From the NCBI GenBank assembly GCA_001790445.1, contig MGCQ01000007.1, positions 17,030 to 58,805 on the forward strand: DNA of 41,776 nucleotides, read 5' to 3'. The DNA comes from Candidatus Saccharibacteria bacterium RIFCSPHIGHO2_12_FULL_41_12 (GTDB taxonomy: Bacteria; Patescibacteriota; Saccharimonadia; Saccharimonadales; 2-12-FULL-41-12). The position numbers and the translations under genes are program-made. Below the pieces are notes generated by a model that had not been told where the DNA came from, did no database searches, and was given only the letters and a program-made list of their open reading frames with translations. Below are positions 16,449-26,161 of this stretch, one piece after another. Every line of letters starts with the position of its first letter. Position 1 is the first letter of the stretch.

Positions 16449-18823
16449 AATTGTGCTTAATTAAAACTATAGAAAACTACAAGTCATTTCAAAATTTTCG
16501 ATGGCAGAATTTTTTTAATTCTCAAGAATTTCATGACACAATAAATATACTCTATGGTGAAAACGGAACTGGGAAAAGCTCAGTTTGTAATATCCTAAAA
16601 AGTGTTTGTGGTGATAAAAAGCCTTTCGTAACAAATCAGATACCTAACGGAATTTGTTTGAAGTTTGACAATGGAGAGTATAAATTTTCAAACAAATCAA
16701 ATGCTTGGGACAAAACTAAAAGTACTGACGATTTTTTGTTTTTCGATCGTGAATTTGTACATGACAACATACATCTAGGGAATATGAGAGATACACAAGC
16801 AAACGGACAGGAACAAAAGTCCGGTAAAATGATTGTTCAATTTGATAGCGAAGCGATAAAGCTCCGTGAAGCTCGTCAAAAAACGAAAAAGGCTAAAGAC
16901 GATAAAGATGGTGAAATCAAAAAATACAATGAAGACCATAAAGATACTTTGAAATTTCTACTTTCAGAAGACGAAAGTCCCTTATTTGATACTTATAAAG
17001 ATAAAACAAAAGAAGAAATTACAGGGCTAAAAAAAGAACTCACAAAAGACAAAAAGGGAACGGAGAAGAAACTTGAAACCGATGGAGCAACTCAAAAACA
17101 AGTTAATGATATTCAAAATTCAATCACCGAAATCAGCAACGAAAAAATTGAATTATCATTATCAGAACAATCGATTTATCAAGCATTTTTCAATTTTGAT
17201 CTAAAAGAACAAGTACAAATACAAGCAGAGCAAGATTTAATTGTCAAAATAAGAAAGCATGAAGATTTTTTTCAAACTGGTATTGAAATCAGAGAAGAAA
17301 ACAAAAGCAAATGCCCGTTTTGCCAGTCAGAGAATGAAGAAGAAAATATTGGAAAAATCATCAAAGCTTACAATGATATTTTTGACGATACTTATAAAAA
17401 ACAGCTTCAATCCTTTGAAGACAATAAAAAAGCACTGATTGAAGAACTGGAAGATCTTGTCAATGCAGTTAAAAACTATGATATCGATTCTGTTTTTGTT
17501 TCCATGAGTGAACTAAATCAAAAATACAAAATCAAAGATATTTATTCAGTAGAAGAACAAAAGAAGCACAAAAAACCGACAACAAACAAGATTGCGGATT
17601 TGAAGAAAAAAATCGAAAATCTAAAAAAGCCAAGAAGTGAAGATATTGTAGAAGTTTACAATAAGGCAAAAACCGAATTTGAAACTTTAGAAACCTTTTT
17701 TGACGATATTTACACATTTATTGAGAAGAAAAACAAACTTATTCGTAAATTTAAAACAGATAATACAGACGAGAAAATACAACAAAGAATCACAGTAAAT
17801 AATCAAAAAATTGGAGAAATTGATTTAAGGATAACTTTTTTTACCGAGGGAAAGATTGACAAACAAAAACAAAAAGAAGCTAAAGAAAAAGGACTTGCGA
17901 CTACTCAAAAGGAATTTGAAGATTTAAGGACAAAACACGATAAAGCGAAAGAAGATTATGAAAAATATTGCTCCGAAGAAGTATTTGAAAAGACTTTGAA
18001 AAAAATCGAAGAATATTTTGATAAATTTAAATTCAGTTTCAAATTAAAATTAAAGACAGAAAAAACAAGAAACAAAACTGAATTTCCTTTTGCTTTCAAG
18101 GTTTTGGATAATGAAGGAGATGAAAGAGATTTTAAGGAAGGATTATCAGAGGGAGAATTGCAAGTTTTATCATTATGCTTTTTCTTTGCTTTTCTTGATA
18201 TACAGACGAATCCTGAAAATAAAGTCTTGGTATTTGATGATCCGATTACGAGCCTTGATAACAACAACTTAAGCCATTTAGTAGATCTAATCGCAGAAGA
18301 ACACGCCAAATTTTCTCAAACTTTTATTTTCACTCATCACAGAACGTTTTTTAAGTTTTTGAGAAAGAGTTTTAAAACTGGAAAAAATAATGGCAATCTA
18401 GGAAATGAATACAACATAATTCGTAACAAAAAAGAACTCGGGGGCAGTTTTATTTGTAAAAGTTGTTCAACAGACTTTAAGAATAAACTGGAAGGTTTTG
18501 AAAATAATATTTATAATAAGGCACAACAAGGAACACCAATAAATATTGAGATGAAAATTGTTGAGTATGGTCAATATTTGAGATATGAAGTAGAAAAATT
18601 TATCAAAAACGATTTACTGTTTTGGGATGCTGATAGTCAATTTTCAAAAGCTATCGATGGTATAAAAAATAGCAGGAATGACATTTCTGATCAGGATTTA
18701 GATAAAATAAATAAAGTTTATGAATTTTGTAATTGGACAACCTCTCATGTAGATGTTGGAGATGACCACGGTCTAGAAACATTGAAAACGAATATAAATA
18801 CCTTTATGGGGATTGTTAAATGA
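16445..18823 (+). CDS. RloC/PrrC-like AAA_13/ABC-type ATPase with coiled coil and CPFC zinc-hook candidate; putative anticodon nuclease
   Basis: 792 aa; Walker A GENGTGKSS, ABC signature LSEGE, Walker B VLVFDDPITSLD, 'FIFTHH' switch; CPFC at residues 290-293 inside a coiled coil; C-terminal R713-x3-E717 and H768. Confidence 0.7.
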   Translation: MKLCLIKTIENYKSFQNFRWQNFFNSQEFHDTINILYGENGTGKSSVCNILKSVCGDKKPFVTNQIPNGICLKFDNGEYKFSNKSNAWDKTKSTDDFLFFDREFVHDNIHLGNMRDTQANGQEQKSGKMIVQFDSEAIKLREARQKTKKAKDDKDGEIKKYNEDHKDTLKFLLSEDESPLFDTYKDKTKEEITGLKKELTKDKKGTEKKLETDGATQKQVNDIQNSITEISNEKIELSLSEQSIYQAFFNFDLKEQVQIQAEQDLIVKIRKHEDFFQTGIEIREENKSKCPFCQSENEEENIGKIIKAYNDIFDDTYKKQLQSFEDNKKALIEELEDLVNAVKNYDIDSVFVSMSELNQKYKIKDIYSVEEQKKHKKPTTNKIADLKKKIENLKKPRSEDIVEVYNKAKTEFETLETFFDDIYTFIEKKNKLIRKFKTDNTDEKIQQRITVNNQKIGEIDLRITFFTEGKIDKQKQKEAKEKGLATTQKEFEDLRTKHDKAKEDYEKYCSEEVFEKTLKKIEEYFDKFKFSFKLKLKTEKTRNKTEFPFAFKVLDNEGDERDFKEGLSEGELQVLSLCFFFAFLDIQTNPENKVLVFDDPITSLDNNNLSHLVDLIAEEHAKFSQTFIFTHHRTFFKFLRKSFKTGKNNGNLGNEYNIIRNKKELGGSFICKSCSTDFKNKLEGFENNIYNKAQQGTPINIEMKIVEYGQYLRYEVEKFIKNDLLFWDADSQFSKAIDGIKNSRNDISDQDLDKINKVYEFCNWTTSHVDVGDDHGLETLKTNINTFMGIVK

Positions 18824-21666
18824 CTACGCAATCCGAACAAACACTAGAAAATAACCTTATCGCTCAGCTGCATGAGATGAAGTACGAGCGGGTTGCTATT
18901 GCTGATGAAGTGGCGTTGGTAGCAAATCTTAAAACACAACTAGAAAAACACAATGGTGTCACGCTGAGCGACAAGGAATTTAGCAAAGTACTGAGTTATC
19001 TGAGCAAAGGCAATGTGTTTGATCGCGCCAAAACGCTACGGGACAAAATGCATTTGGTACGAGATGACGGCACCAGCGCATACATAGAATTTATAAACCA
19101 AAAAAAGTGGTGCCAAAACCAGTTTCAGGTAACGAATCAAGTCACCATAGACGGCGCGTACAAAAACCGCTACGACGTCACGATCCTTGTAAACGGCTTG
19201 CCACTGGTGCAAATAGAGCTAAAACGCCGAGGCCTAGAGCTCAAAGAAGCCTTTAACCAAGTGAACCGCTACCGCAAACATTCGTATGCCGCAGGCTATG
19301 GGCTATACCAGTATGTGCAGATTTTTGTGATTAGCAACGGTGTAAATACAAAATATTATTCCAACACCGTGGGGTACGACAACGACAAAAAAGCATCGTT
19401 CAAATTCACCTCGTACTGGGCAGATAAAGACAACCTAAAAATCACAAAGCTAGAAGATTTTGCCAAAGTTTTCCTAGAAAAATGCCACATCGCCAAGATG
19501 ATTGCCAAATATACGGTGTTACAAACCAACAAAACATTGGTAGTGCTGCGACCGTATCAATATTATGCGGTAGAAGAAATTGTCGACCGCGTAAGTAGTG
19601 GCAACAAAAACGGCTATATTTGGCACACCACAGGCAGCGGCAAAACTCTAACATCGTTTAAAGCCAGTCAACTACTGGTAGATAACCCAGACGTCTACAA
19701 GGTTGTGTTTGTGGTGGACCGTAACGACCTAGACAACCAAACGATTCGTGAATTTAACAATTTTAAAAAAGACAGCGTGGACGCCACTGACAACACTCAT
19801 AGTTTGGTAAAGCAATTTGGCGAGCCCGATACCAAGCTAATCGTCACAACTATTCAAAAGCTCAATAACGCCGTCACGCACGAGCGTCATGCCCTAAAAA
19901 TGGTCACGCATCGCGATAAAAAGATTGTCTTTATCTTTGACGAATGCCATCGCAGCCAGTTTGGCGAAACACACAAGAAAATTACCGAATATTTCACCAA
20001 TCGCCAGTTGTTTGGCTTTACTGGCACACCGATTTTTGCCGAAAACGCCAGCGGCAATGCTATGGGCAAGCGCACTACAAAAGAACTGTTTGGCGAGTGC
20101 CTGCACAAATATGTGATTACCGATGCAATAAGTGATGAAAATGTGCTGAAATTTGCGGTAGAGTATGTCGGTAAATATAGGCGCAAAGACAGCGCCAACG
20201 AGATAGATGTTGATGTAGAAGCCATCGACACCAAAGAGTTGATGGAATCGCCGCAACGGATTGAGAAAATCACTGATTATATTATCGCCAATCACGACCG
20301 CAAGACGCACAGCCGCGATTTTACCGCGATTTTTGCCCTCAGCAGCATAGATGTACTGACAAAATACTATGATATATTTCGAGCCAAGAAACAGTCTGGC
20401 GATCACAACTTGAAAATCGCGACGATATTTAGCTATGGCACCAACGAAGAAGACAAAAATGCCGATAGTATGTTGGATGATGACCCGCAGTTGGATCTAT
20501 TTAGTCAGATCAATCAACATTCGCGCGACAAGCTGGAAAGCTATATTGCGGATTATAACGAGATGTTCGGCACGAGCTATTCTACCAAAGATAGCCAGAG
20601 CTTTTACAACTACTATCGCAACATTGCTGACCGCTTGAAAGCCCGCGAGATCGATATTTTGCTGGTGGTGAATATGTTTTTGACTGGGTTTGATAGCCCG
20701 ACCCTAAACACTATGTACGTAGATAAAAACTTGCGATATCACGGTTTGTTGCAAGCTTACTCTCGAACTAATCGCATATTAAACGAAACGAAATCACAGG
20801 GGAACATTGTGGTGTTTCGTAACCTCAAAAAGGCAACCGATGACGCGCTGCGACTTTTTGCTGATAAAAACGCCCAAGAGGTTATCTTTATGGAGCCGTA
20901 CGAAGATTACGCGGCGAAGTTTGACGAGATGGTGGCGCAACTATACGCACAGACGCCAACCCCCGAAAGTGTTGATAACTTAGTGGGCGAAGAAGCGCAG
21001 TTGGAATTTGTAAAGACGTTTCGTGAGTTAATGCGACTCAAAAACATCCTTGTTTCGTTTGCTGACTTTGATTTTAGCCATGTGTCTATAGGCGAGCAAA
21101 CATTCAATGACTTTAAGAGCAAATATTTGGACATTTACGACAAAGTCAGGGGTGATCACGAGAAAGAAAAGGTGTCAATATTGGAAGACGTCGACTTTGA
21201 ACTGGAGCTGATCCGAAGAGATGAGGTTAACGTGGATTACATTATCCGTCTGCTGGCGCAACTGGTTGGCGCGGATGAGGCCAAGACAGCAAAATTGATG
21301 CAGAACATTATGGACACGATGTCGACTGACGCAACGTTGCGCAGTAAGCGTGAGTTGATAGAGAAGTTTATCAATAGTACGATACCAAATATCTCTAATG
21401 CCGAGGATGTTGAAACGGAGTTTAATAACTTTTGGGACCAAGAAAAGCTCGAAGCTTTTCAGGAAATGTGCAGTGAGGAGGGGCTGATGAATGATAAGCT
21501 GCAGGCACTGATTGATCGCTATTTGTATAGTGGACGCAAGCCACGCAAGGAAGATTTTGCCAAAGCACTCGAAAAACAACCAGGAATTTTGCAAAGAGAA
21601 TCGATTATCAAACGTGTGACCAGCAAGTTTAATGGTTTTATTGAGACCTTTATCGAAGGAGTTTGA
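18820..21666 (+). CDS. hsdR: Type I restriction endonuclease subunit HsdR
   Basis: 948 aa; 'VQIELKRRGLELKEAFNQVNRY' nuclease region; 'GYIWHTTGSGKTLTSFKAS', 'IFDECHRSQFG' helicase motifs. Confidence 0.96.
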   Translation: MTTQSEQTLENNLIAQLHEMKYERVAIADEVALVANLKTQLEKHNGVTLSDKEFSKVLSYLSKGNVFDRAKTLRDKMHLVRDDGTSAYIEFINQKKWCQNQFQVTNQVTIDGAYKNRYDVTILVNGLPLVQIELKRRGLELKEAFNQVNRYRKHSYAAGYGLYQYVQIFVISNGVNTKYYSNTVGYDNDKKASFKFTSYWADKDNLKITKLEDFAKVFLEKCHIAKMIAKYTVLQTNKTLVVLRPYQYYAVEEIVDRVSSGNKNGYIWHTTGSGKTLTSFKASQLLVDNPDVYKVVFVVDRNDLDNQTIREFNNFKKDSVDATDNTHSLVKQFGEPDTKLIVTTIQKLNNAVTHERHALKMVTHRDKKIVFIFDECHRSQFGETHKKITEYFTNRQLFGFTGTPIFAENASGNAMGKRTTKELFGECLHKYVITDAISDENVLKFAVEYVGKYRRKDSANEIDVDVEAIDTKELMESPQRIEKITDYIIANHDRKTHSRDFTAIFALSSIDVLTKYYDIFRAKKQSGDHNLKIATIFSYGTNEEDKNADSMLDDDPQLDLFSQINQHSRDKLESYIADYNEMFGTSYSTKDSQSFYNYYRNIADRLKAREIDILLVVNMFLTGFDSPTLNTMYVDKNLRYHGLLQAYSRTNRILNETKSQGNIVVFRNLKKATDDALRLFADKNAQEVIFMEPYEDYAAKFDEMVAQLYAQTPTPESVDNLVGEEAQLEFVKTFRELMRLKNILVSFADFDFSHVSIGEQTFNDFKSKYLDIYDKVRGDHEKEKVSILEDVDFELELIRRDEVNVDYIIRLLAQLVGADEAKTAKLMQNIMDTMSTDATLRSKRELIEKFINSTIPNISNAEDVETEFNNFWDQEKLEAFQEMCSEEGLMNDKLQALIDRYLYSGRKPRKEDFAKALEKQPGILQRESIIKRVTSKFNGFIETFIEGV

Positions 21667-21731
21667 GGGTTTAATAATCGCAAAAGTACGTCAACAACTC
21701 ACAAAAAGGGGCTTTTTGGTATGATGTATCT

Positions 21732-22391
21732 ATGAAAAAACTATTTCTTGCATCAAGTGGGCTTGAATACATCAAGCAATTCGTTGGTTTTGGTCCATCT
21801 GAAGTTAAGATGCTCTTTATCCCAACTGCCGGAAATCTTGATAAAGATGCCTGGTGGATCGACAAAGATCGAGATGTTCTAGGCAAAATGGGTTTTCAGA
21901 TTACCGAGCTTGATATATCCAAAGCCAGTGTCGATGAGATGCAAAAGCAATTAGATGCTACCGATATTGTTTATATCGCAGGAGGGAACACATTCTATTT
22001 GCTAAAACAACTCCAGGACTCGGGGTTTGACAAGTTGCTCAAAAACTTCGTAGAAGGTGGCGGTCTGTATGCAGGTGTTAGTGCGGGGGCTATCGTAGCT
22101 GGTGTAGATATTGAGCCAGTTTTGACACTTGATGAACCTGAGAAAGTGCATGGGCTTGAGTCAACCAAAGGCTTGGGATTTGTGAATATTGTACCTATTC
22201 CTCATTACGATATGGCTTCTAGGTCAGCAGCGATAGACGAAATCAAGGAGAAATACGCAGGGAAGTACGACATAGTATTATTAACGGATGAGGATGCCAT
22301 ATATGTTGAGGGTGATACATGGAAGGTAGTGAAATCAGCAAAAACCGCTCTTGAGCACGAGTGGTTCAACAATAACCACGACGGCGTGTAA
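21732..22391 (+). CDS. Peptidase E (S51) family protein
   Basis: 219 aa; 'YIAGGNTFYLLKQL', 'GVSAGAIVAG' catalytic Ser region. Confidence 0.88.
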   Translation: MKKLFLASSGLEYIKQFVGFGPSEVKMLFIPTAGNLDKDAWWIDKDRDVLGKMGFQITELDISKASVDEMQKQLDATDIVYIAGGNTFYLLKQLQDSGFDKLLKNFVEGGGLYAGVSAGAIVAGVDIEPVLTLDEPEKVHGLESTKGLGFVNIVPIPHYDMASRSAAIDEIKEKYAGKYDIVLLTDEDAIYVEGDTWKVVKSAKTALEHEWFNNNHDGV

Positions 22392-22415
22392 CCCCAGATT
22401 TATTTGGTCTATATT

Positions 22416-22778
22416 TTACTCGACCTTTTGAGGTGGGCTACTAGATTCTGGCTTGCTCGGGGCGGTGGCTTGCTCCGCGTTTTTCTTTTCTGCAAAGAAG
22501 TACGCTATAGCGCCAATAAAGCTAAGTCCTACAACAAACGAAACAACGAGGACGAGTATCCATGTACTTCTATCAGGGCTGTTGTGCTTGATCGCATGTA
22601 TGAGCATTAATAGCCAAAAGATAAATGCAATAATTGAAATAACAAGGATAAAAACGAATATCCCAACGCCTAGACCGATAAATGGCTTTGCTTTTTCCGC
22701 AAGCTCGGCACAGTCTATTGGCTGACCATTTAATGTGCATTGTGATTGTGCCGTTTGTGCTATTAGCAAAAAATTCAT
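22416..22778 (-). CDS. Small membrane protein with putative signal peptide
   Basis: 120 aa, two or three hydrophobic helices, Ser/Pro-rich tail. Confidence 0.6.
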   Translation of the reverse strand: MNFLLIAQTAQSQCTLNGQPIDCAELAEKAKPFIGLGVGIFVFILVISIIAFIFWLLMLIHAIKHNSPDRSTWILVLVVSFVVGLSFIGAIAYFFAEKKNAEQATAPSKPESSSPPQKVE

Positions 22779-22913
22779 AACTATCTCCCTAAATTACTAC
22801 CACCATTTAAGCATTAAAATGTCTCAAATTGCAACAAATCTCCCTTTAGGCTTTTTTGGTAAAAATGATGAAAGAAATTGACACTATGTATTACATCGTG
22901 TAAAATGTATTAC

Positions 22914-23183
22914 ATGACATACAACACAACAGTTACAAGCAAAGGGACTATTACTATCGCTGCACCACTACGTAAAGCTTTAGGGTTAAAGACTGGTCAA
23001 AAGCTAACGGTTACGCTTAATTCAAACAATCAAGTAGTGCTTGATGCAGGCACTGACTTGAAAACCTTTGAAGCAACAAGAGCAAAAATAACCAAGAAAA
23101 TTCCCAGTCATCTTAAAGGACTTGCAGGCGATTCCTTGCGTGAAGCTGCCGCCAAAGCTTGGGTTGCCGGAAATAATGATTAG
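22914..23183 (+). CDS. AbrB/MazE-type antitoxin (VapB-like)
   Basis: 'MTYNTTVTSKGTITIAAPLRKALGLKTGQKLTVTLNSNNQVVL' swapped-hairpin AbrB motif. Confidence 0.85.
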   Translation: MTYNTTVTSKGTITIAAPLRKALGLKTGQKLTVTLNSNNQVVLDAGTDLKTFEATRAKITKKIPSHLKGLAGDSLREAAAKAWVAGNND

Positions 23184-23559
23184 TTTAGACACAAATGTAG
23201 TCCTGCGTTTTCTGCTTGATGATGTACCCGAGCAGACAAAAAAAGCGACAAATGTAATCGGAAAAAATAAGGTCTATGTCACAGACGTTGTAGTTGTCGA
23301 AGTAGTTTACGTCCTAGAAAAAGTTATCCTGCTACCGCGTCAGGACATAACTCGGCTAGTGACTGATTTTTTGGGGTTTGCAAACGTGGTGCATAATCCA
23401 TACTTTCTATTGGAAGTTATTCAACTGTATGAACACCACCCCTCACTTTCGGTTGTAGATTGTTATGCGACTGCAGAGGCAAAAGCCTACAATAATCAGT
23501 TGATAACATTTGATAAGCGATTAATTAGTCAAGGCGGTAGGCACGTCACTAGTTTGTAG
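23176..23559 (+). CDS. PIN-domain toxin (VapC-like)
   Basis: 'MISLDTNVVLRFLLDD', 'VVDCYATAEAKAYNNQLITFDKRL' PIN acidic residues; start overlaps the antitoxin stop. Confidence 0.88.
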   Translation: MISLDTNVVLRFLLDDVPEQTKKATNVIGKNKVYVTDVVVVEVVYVLEKVILLPRQDITRLVTDFLGFANVVHNPYFLLEVIQLYEHHPSLSVVDCYATAEAKAYNNQLITFDKRLISQGGRHVTSL

Positions 23560-23634
23560 TATCAAACTAGGTTGTTGTTATAGTACGCGAACGTACGTTT
23601 GTAATACGCTTTACTTTAGGGTATACATAGAAAC

Positions 23635-24177
23635 ATGAGTAAATTAGAAATTGTTCGCCTTGGGCACCCGGCTTTACGTAGCAAATCAAAGCCCGTAACT
23701 AAACGAGAAATAGCAACAAAAGATTTTCAAAAATTTGTAGACGAGTTAGCTGCTATATGCGATAAAAATAACGGGGCCGGTATTGCCGCCCCACAAGTTG
23801 GCGTGAATAAACGAGTAATTGTTGTCCATGTTGATCCAAATAACCCTCGTTATCCTGGCAAAAAGCCATTTCCGTTAGCTATCATAATTAATCCAAAAGT
23901 AATCAGTAGCTCAAAGCGTATTAAAGAAGATTGGGAAGGCGATTTATCATGTGGACTGCGTGCGCTCGTGCCACGACCTGATAAATGTGTGGTTATTGGC
24001 TTAGACCGAGACTCTAACCCTGTGAAGTATGATTTGGATTACGACTTTCACGCGCGTGTTTTCCAGCATGAGATTGACCATCTTGATGGTGTTTTTTTGA
24101 TTGACAAAGTGAAACGCGTGGATACAATAAGCGAAATAGCTGAATGGGAAAAGTATTGGAAGAACAAAAAAATATGA
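23635..24177 (+). CDS. def: Peptide deformylase, variant motif 2 (EGDLS)
   Basis: GAGIAAPQVG motif 1, QHEIDHLDG motif 3; motif 2 reads EGDLSCG rather than EGCLS. Confidence 0.85.
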   Translation: MSKLEIVRLGHPALRSKSKPVTKREIATKDFQKFVDELAAICDKNNGAGIAAPQVGVNKRVIVVHVDPNNPRYPGKKPFPLAIIINPKVISSSKRIKEDWEGDLSCGLRALVPRPDKCVVIGLDRDSNPVKYDLDYDFHARVFQHEIDHLDGVFLIDKVKRVDTISEIAEWEKYWKNKKI

Positions 24178-24285
24178 TAGTAGTCCAAGTCATATCTATA
24201 AATTGCGCATAACTTTTGCATATTTAGCATTCGTGGAATATAATCCTAGTATAAGGATAAGTATAATAAATGCATTGGGGGCTTT

Positions 24286-25449
24286 ATGCAAGAAGATCAA
24301 ACAAATAACACTTCAGACTCATCTGGAGATAATCCGGCGCCGCAGGACGCACAACCGGCTGCTAGTTCGGTTCCGCCTGCGCAGGACGCACAACCGGCTG
24401 CTAGTCCAGTTGTCTCACCAAAGGCTGGTGGTGGATCATCTGGTCCATTAAAAAACAAGAAAAAACTTGGAATAATTGCTGGTGTAATTGTTCTGCTGAT
24501 AGCAGCTAGCGCTGGGGCATATAAGTTTGTCTATCTGCCGAACACACCACAGAATGTCTTGAAAAAATCAGTGGCTAACACGTTGAAGCTTCAGCAAGTT
24601 TCTGGCAAGGGTAGTGCCAGTATTACGAGTAAGGGCACGCAATCATCAACAGTTGTTGTAGGTTACGATATCCAAAGTGATGCTGTTAAGAATGCTACAA
24701 ATGCAAAACTAGACGTTGCATTTAACGGAGTAAAAGTACCTCTAGAGGTTAGAGCTGTCGATAAGGCAATTTATCTAAAGTTTAGCGATCTTAGTACCGT
24801 CCAAGCTTTGGCTACTGGTTACATGGGGCCAGAAGGTGGTGCTTTCATGGGGCAATTGGGCAAACAGATCACAAATAAATGGATTGAAATCGATGAGAGC
24901 CTAGTCAAGAACTACACATCTGATAAGTGTTCTTTGCTATCAGGCAATAATCAATTGAGTGAAAAAGATATTAACCAAATCATTAGTCTATATGACAAGA
25001 ATACCTTTATTGACATTAATAAAACTGCTAGTGATACAGTTGATGGACGCAAAGTTACTAAGGCCAATCTGGGTATAAATAAAGACAAAGCCAAAGCTTT
25101 TGGTAAGGATTTCGAACAGCTTGACATGGTCAAAAAGCTAAATAGTTGTGGTGGTGATAAAGTTACCGGCTCCGATAGCGCAAAAAAGGCAGATAATTCT
25201 AAGACTTCTTATGAATTCACAGTTTGGCTAGATGCGTCCAAGAAAGAAATTGTCAAAGTTGCTATAAAAGCTAACGATGACACTACATCGCTCAGTGCTG
25301 ACTTTACCTTCAACAAAGCCAAAGTTGATATCCAAAAACCAACTGATGCAATTCCTGCCATGCAACTTCTTGGTCAGCTAGCGCCTCTTTTGGGCGGAGC
25401 AGGAGCTACAGGTACAGGTACGACTGCAAACCCAACTTTACTTCAATAG
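24286..25449 (+). CDS. Uncharacterised TM-anchored extracytoplasmic protein
   Basis: 387 aa; Pro/Ala-rich N-terminus with internal duplication, TM 'KLGIIAGVIVLLIAASAGAYKFVYL'. Confidence 0.7.
   Translation: MQEDQTNNTSDSSGDNPAPQDAQPAASSVPPAQDAQPAASPVVSPKAGGGSSGPLKNKKKLGIIAGVIVLLIAASAGAYKFVYLPNTPQNVLKKSVANTLKLQQVSGKGSASITSKGTQSSTVVVGYDIQSDAVKNATNAKLDVAFNGVKVPLEVRAVDKAIYLKFSDLSTVQALATGYMGPEGGAFMGQLGKQITNKWIEIDESLVKNYTSDKCSLLSGNNQLSEKDINQIISLYDKNTFIDINKTASDTVDGRKVTKANLGINKDKAKAFGKDFEQLDMVKKLNSCGGDKVTGSDSAKKADNSKTSYEFTVWLDASKKEIVKVAIKANDDTTSLSADFTFNKAKVDIQKPTDAIPAMQLLGQLAPLLGGAGATGTGTTANPTLLQ
24342..24405 (+). repeat. Intragenic tandem repeat, exact 25-nt copies at a 39-nt period
   Basis: GCAGGACGCACAACCGGCTGCTAGT at 24342..24366 and 24381..24405. 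Confidence 0.9.
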
Positions 25450-25513
25450 AAATTACCTGAATACAGAACACTTTTATAACCAACGATCATTGACCCATGT
25501 TATGCTTTAATGT

Positions 25514-26083
25514 ATGAAATATAAAATTGGGGTATATGGGTCTGCTGCTGGTGAGATTGATGGAGTGGTCCCGAAGATAATTGAACTTGGGAATGCCCTA
25601 AAGAAACACGCTGACTCGGTGATCGTAATCACAGGAGCTTGTAAGGGTCTGCCTTACATTGCCGCCAAGCAAGCACATAGTGGTGGAGTAGAAATCTGGG
25701 GTTATTCTCCTCTACACAACATGGATGAACTAAAACATGATGCTCCTGATGATGATCATAATATTTATGCTAAGTTACAATTTGTATCTGAAGATTTTGA
25801 ATTTGTTGCCAACAAAAGAGTTTGCATGAAATATCGCAACGTGATCTTAACAGCAAATTGTGACGCGGGGATTATAATTAGAGGTCGTTGGGGTAGTCTG
25901 AACGAATTTACCAACCTCATTGATATGCAAAAAGTTGTTGGCGTTCTGACTGACACCGGCGGCGTAGCTGATGAATTGGTGAAGTTAAATCAAAAAATAA
26001 CTAAAGAAGGTCAAGGAAAAATAATTTTCGACGAGGACCCTACAACTTTGATAGAAAAAGTTTTAGATGAACTAGGGTCCTAA
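25514..26083 (+). CDS. LOG/SLOG-like Rossmann-fold family protein
   Basis: 189 aa; 'IGVYGSAAGE', 'VITGACKGLPYIAAKQA', 'IIIRGRWGSLNEFTNLI' in place of PGGxGTxxE. Confidence 0.65.
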   Translation: MKYKIGVYGSAAGEIDGVVPKIIELGNALKKHADSVIVITGACKGLPYIAAKQAHSGGVEIWGYSPLHNMDELKHDAPDDDHNIYAKLQFVSEDFEFVANKRVCMKYRNVILTANCDAGIIIRGRWGSLNEFTNLIDMQKVVGVLTDTGGVADELVKLNQKITKEGQGKIIFDEDPTTLIEKVLDELGS

Positions 26084-26161
26084 ACGCCAAAAAAATAGTG
26101 TGATCACCTCTCTTCGACACCAGCCTAACAGATGTATGTTATAATTTTTAAGATACACCGA

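Noticed and set aside
19894-20406. 170-aa and 128-aa minus-strand ORFs inside hsdR
   Set aside because: Fully antisense to a strongly supported HsdR frame; composition is shadow-ORF-like and no motif is recognisable.
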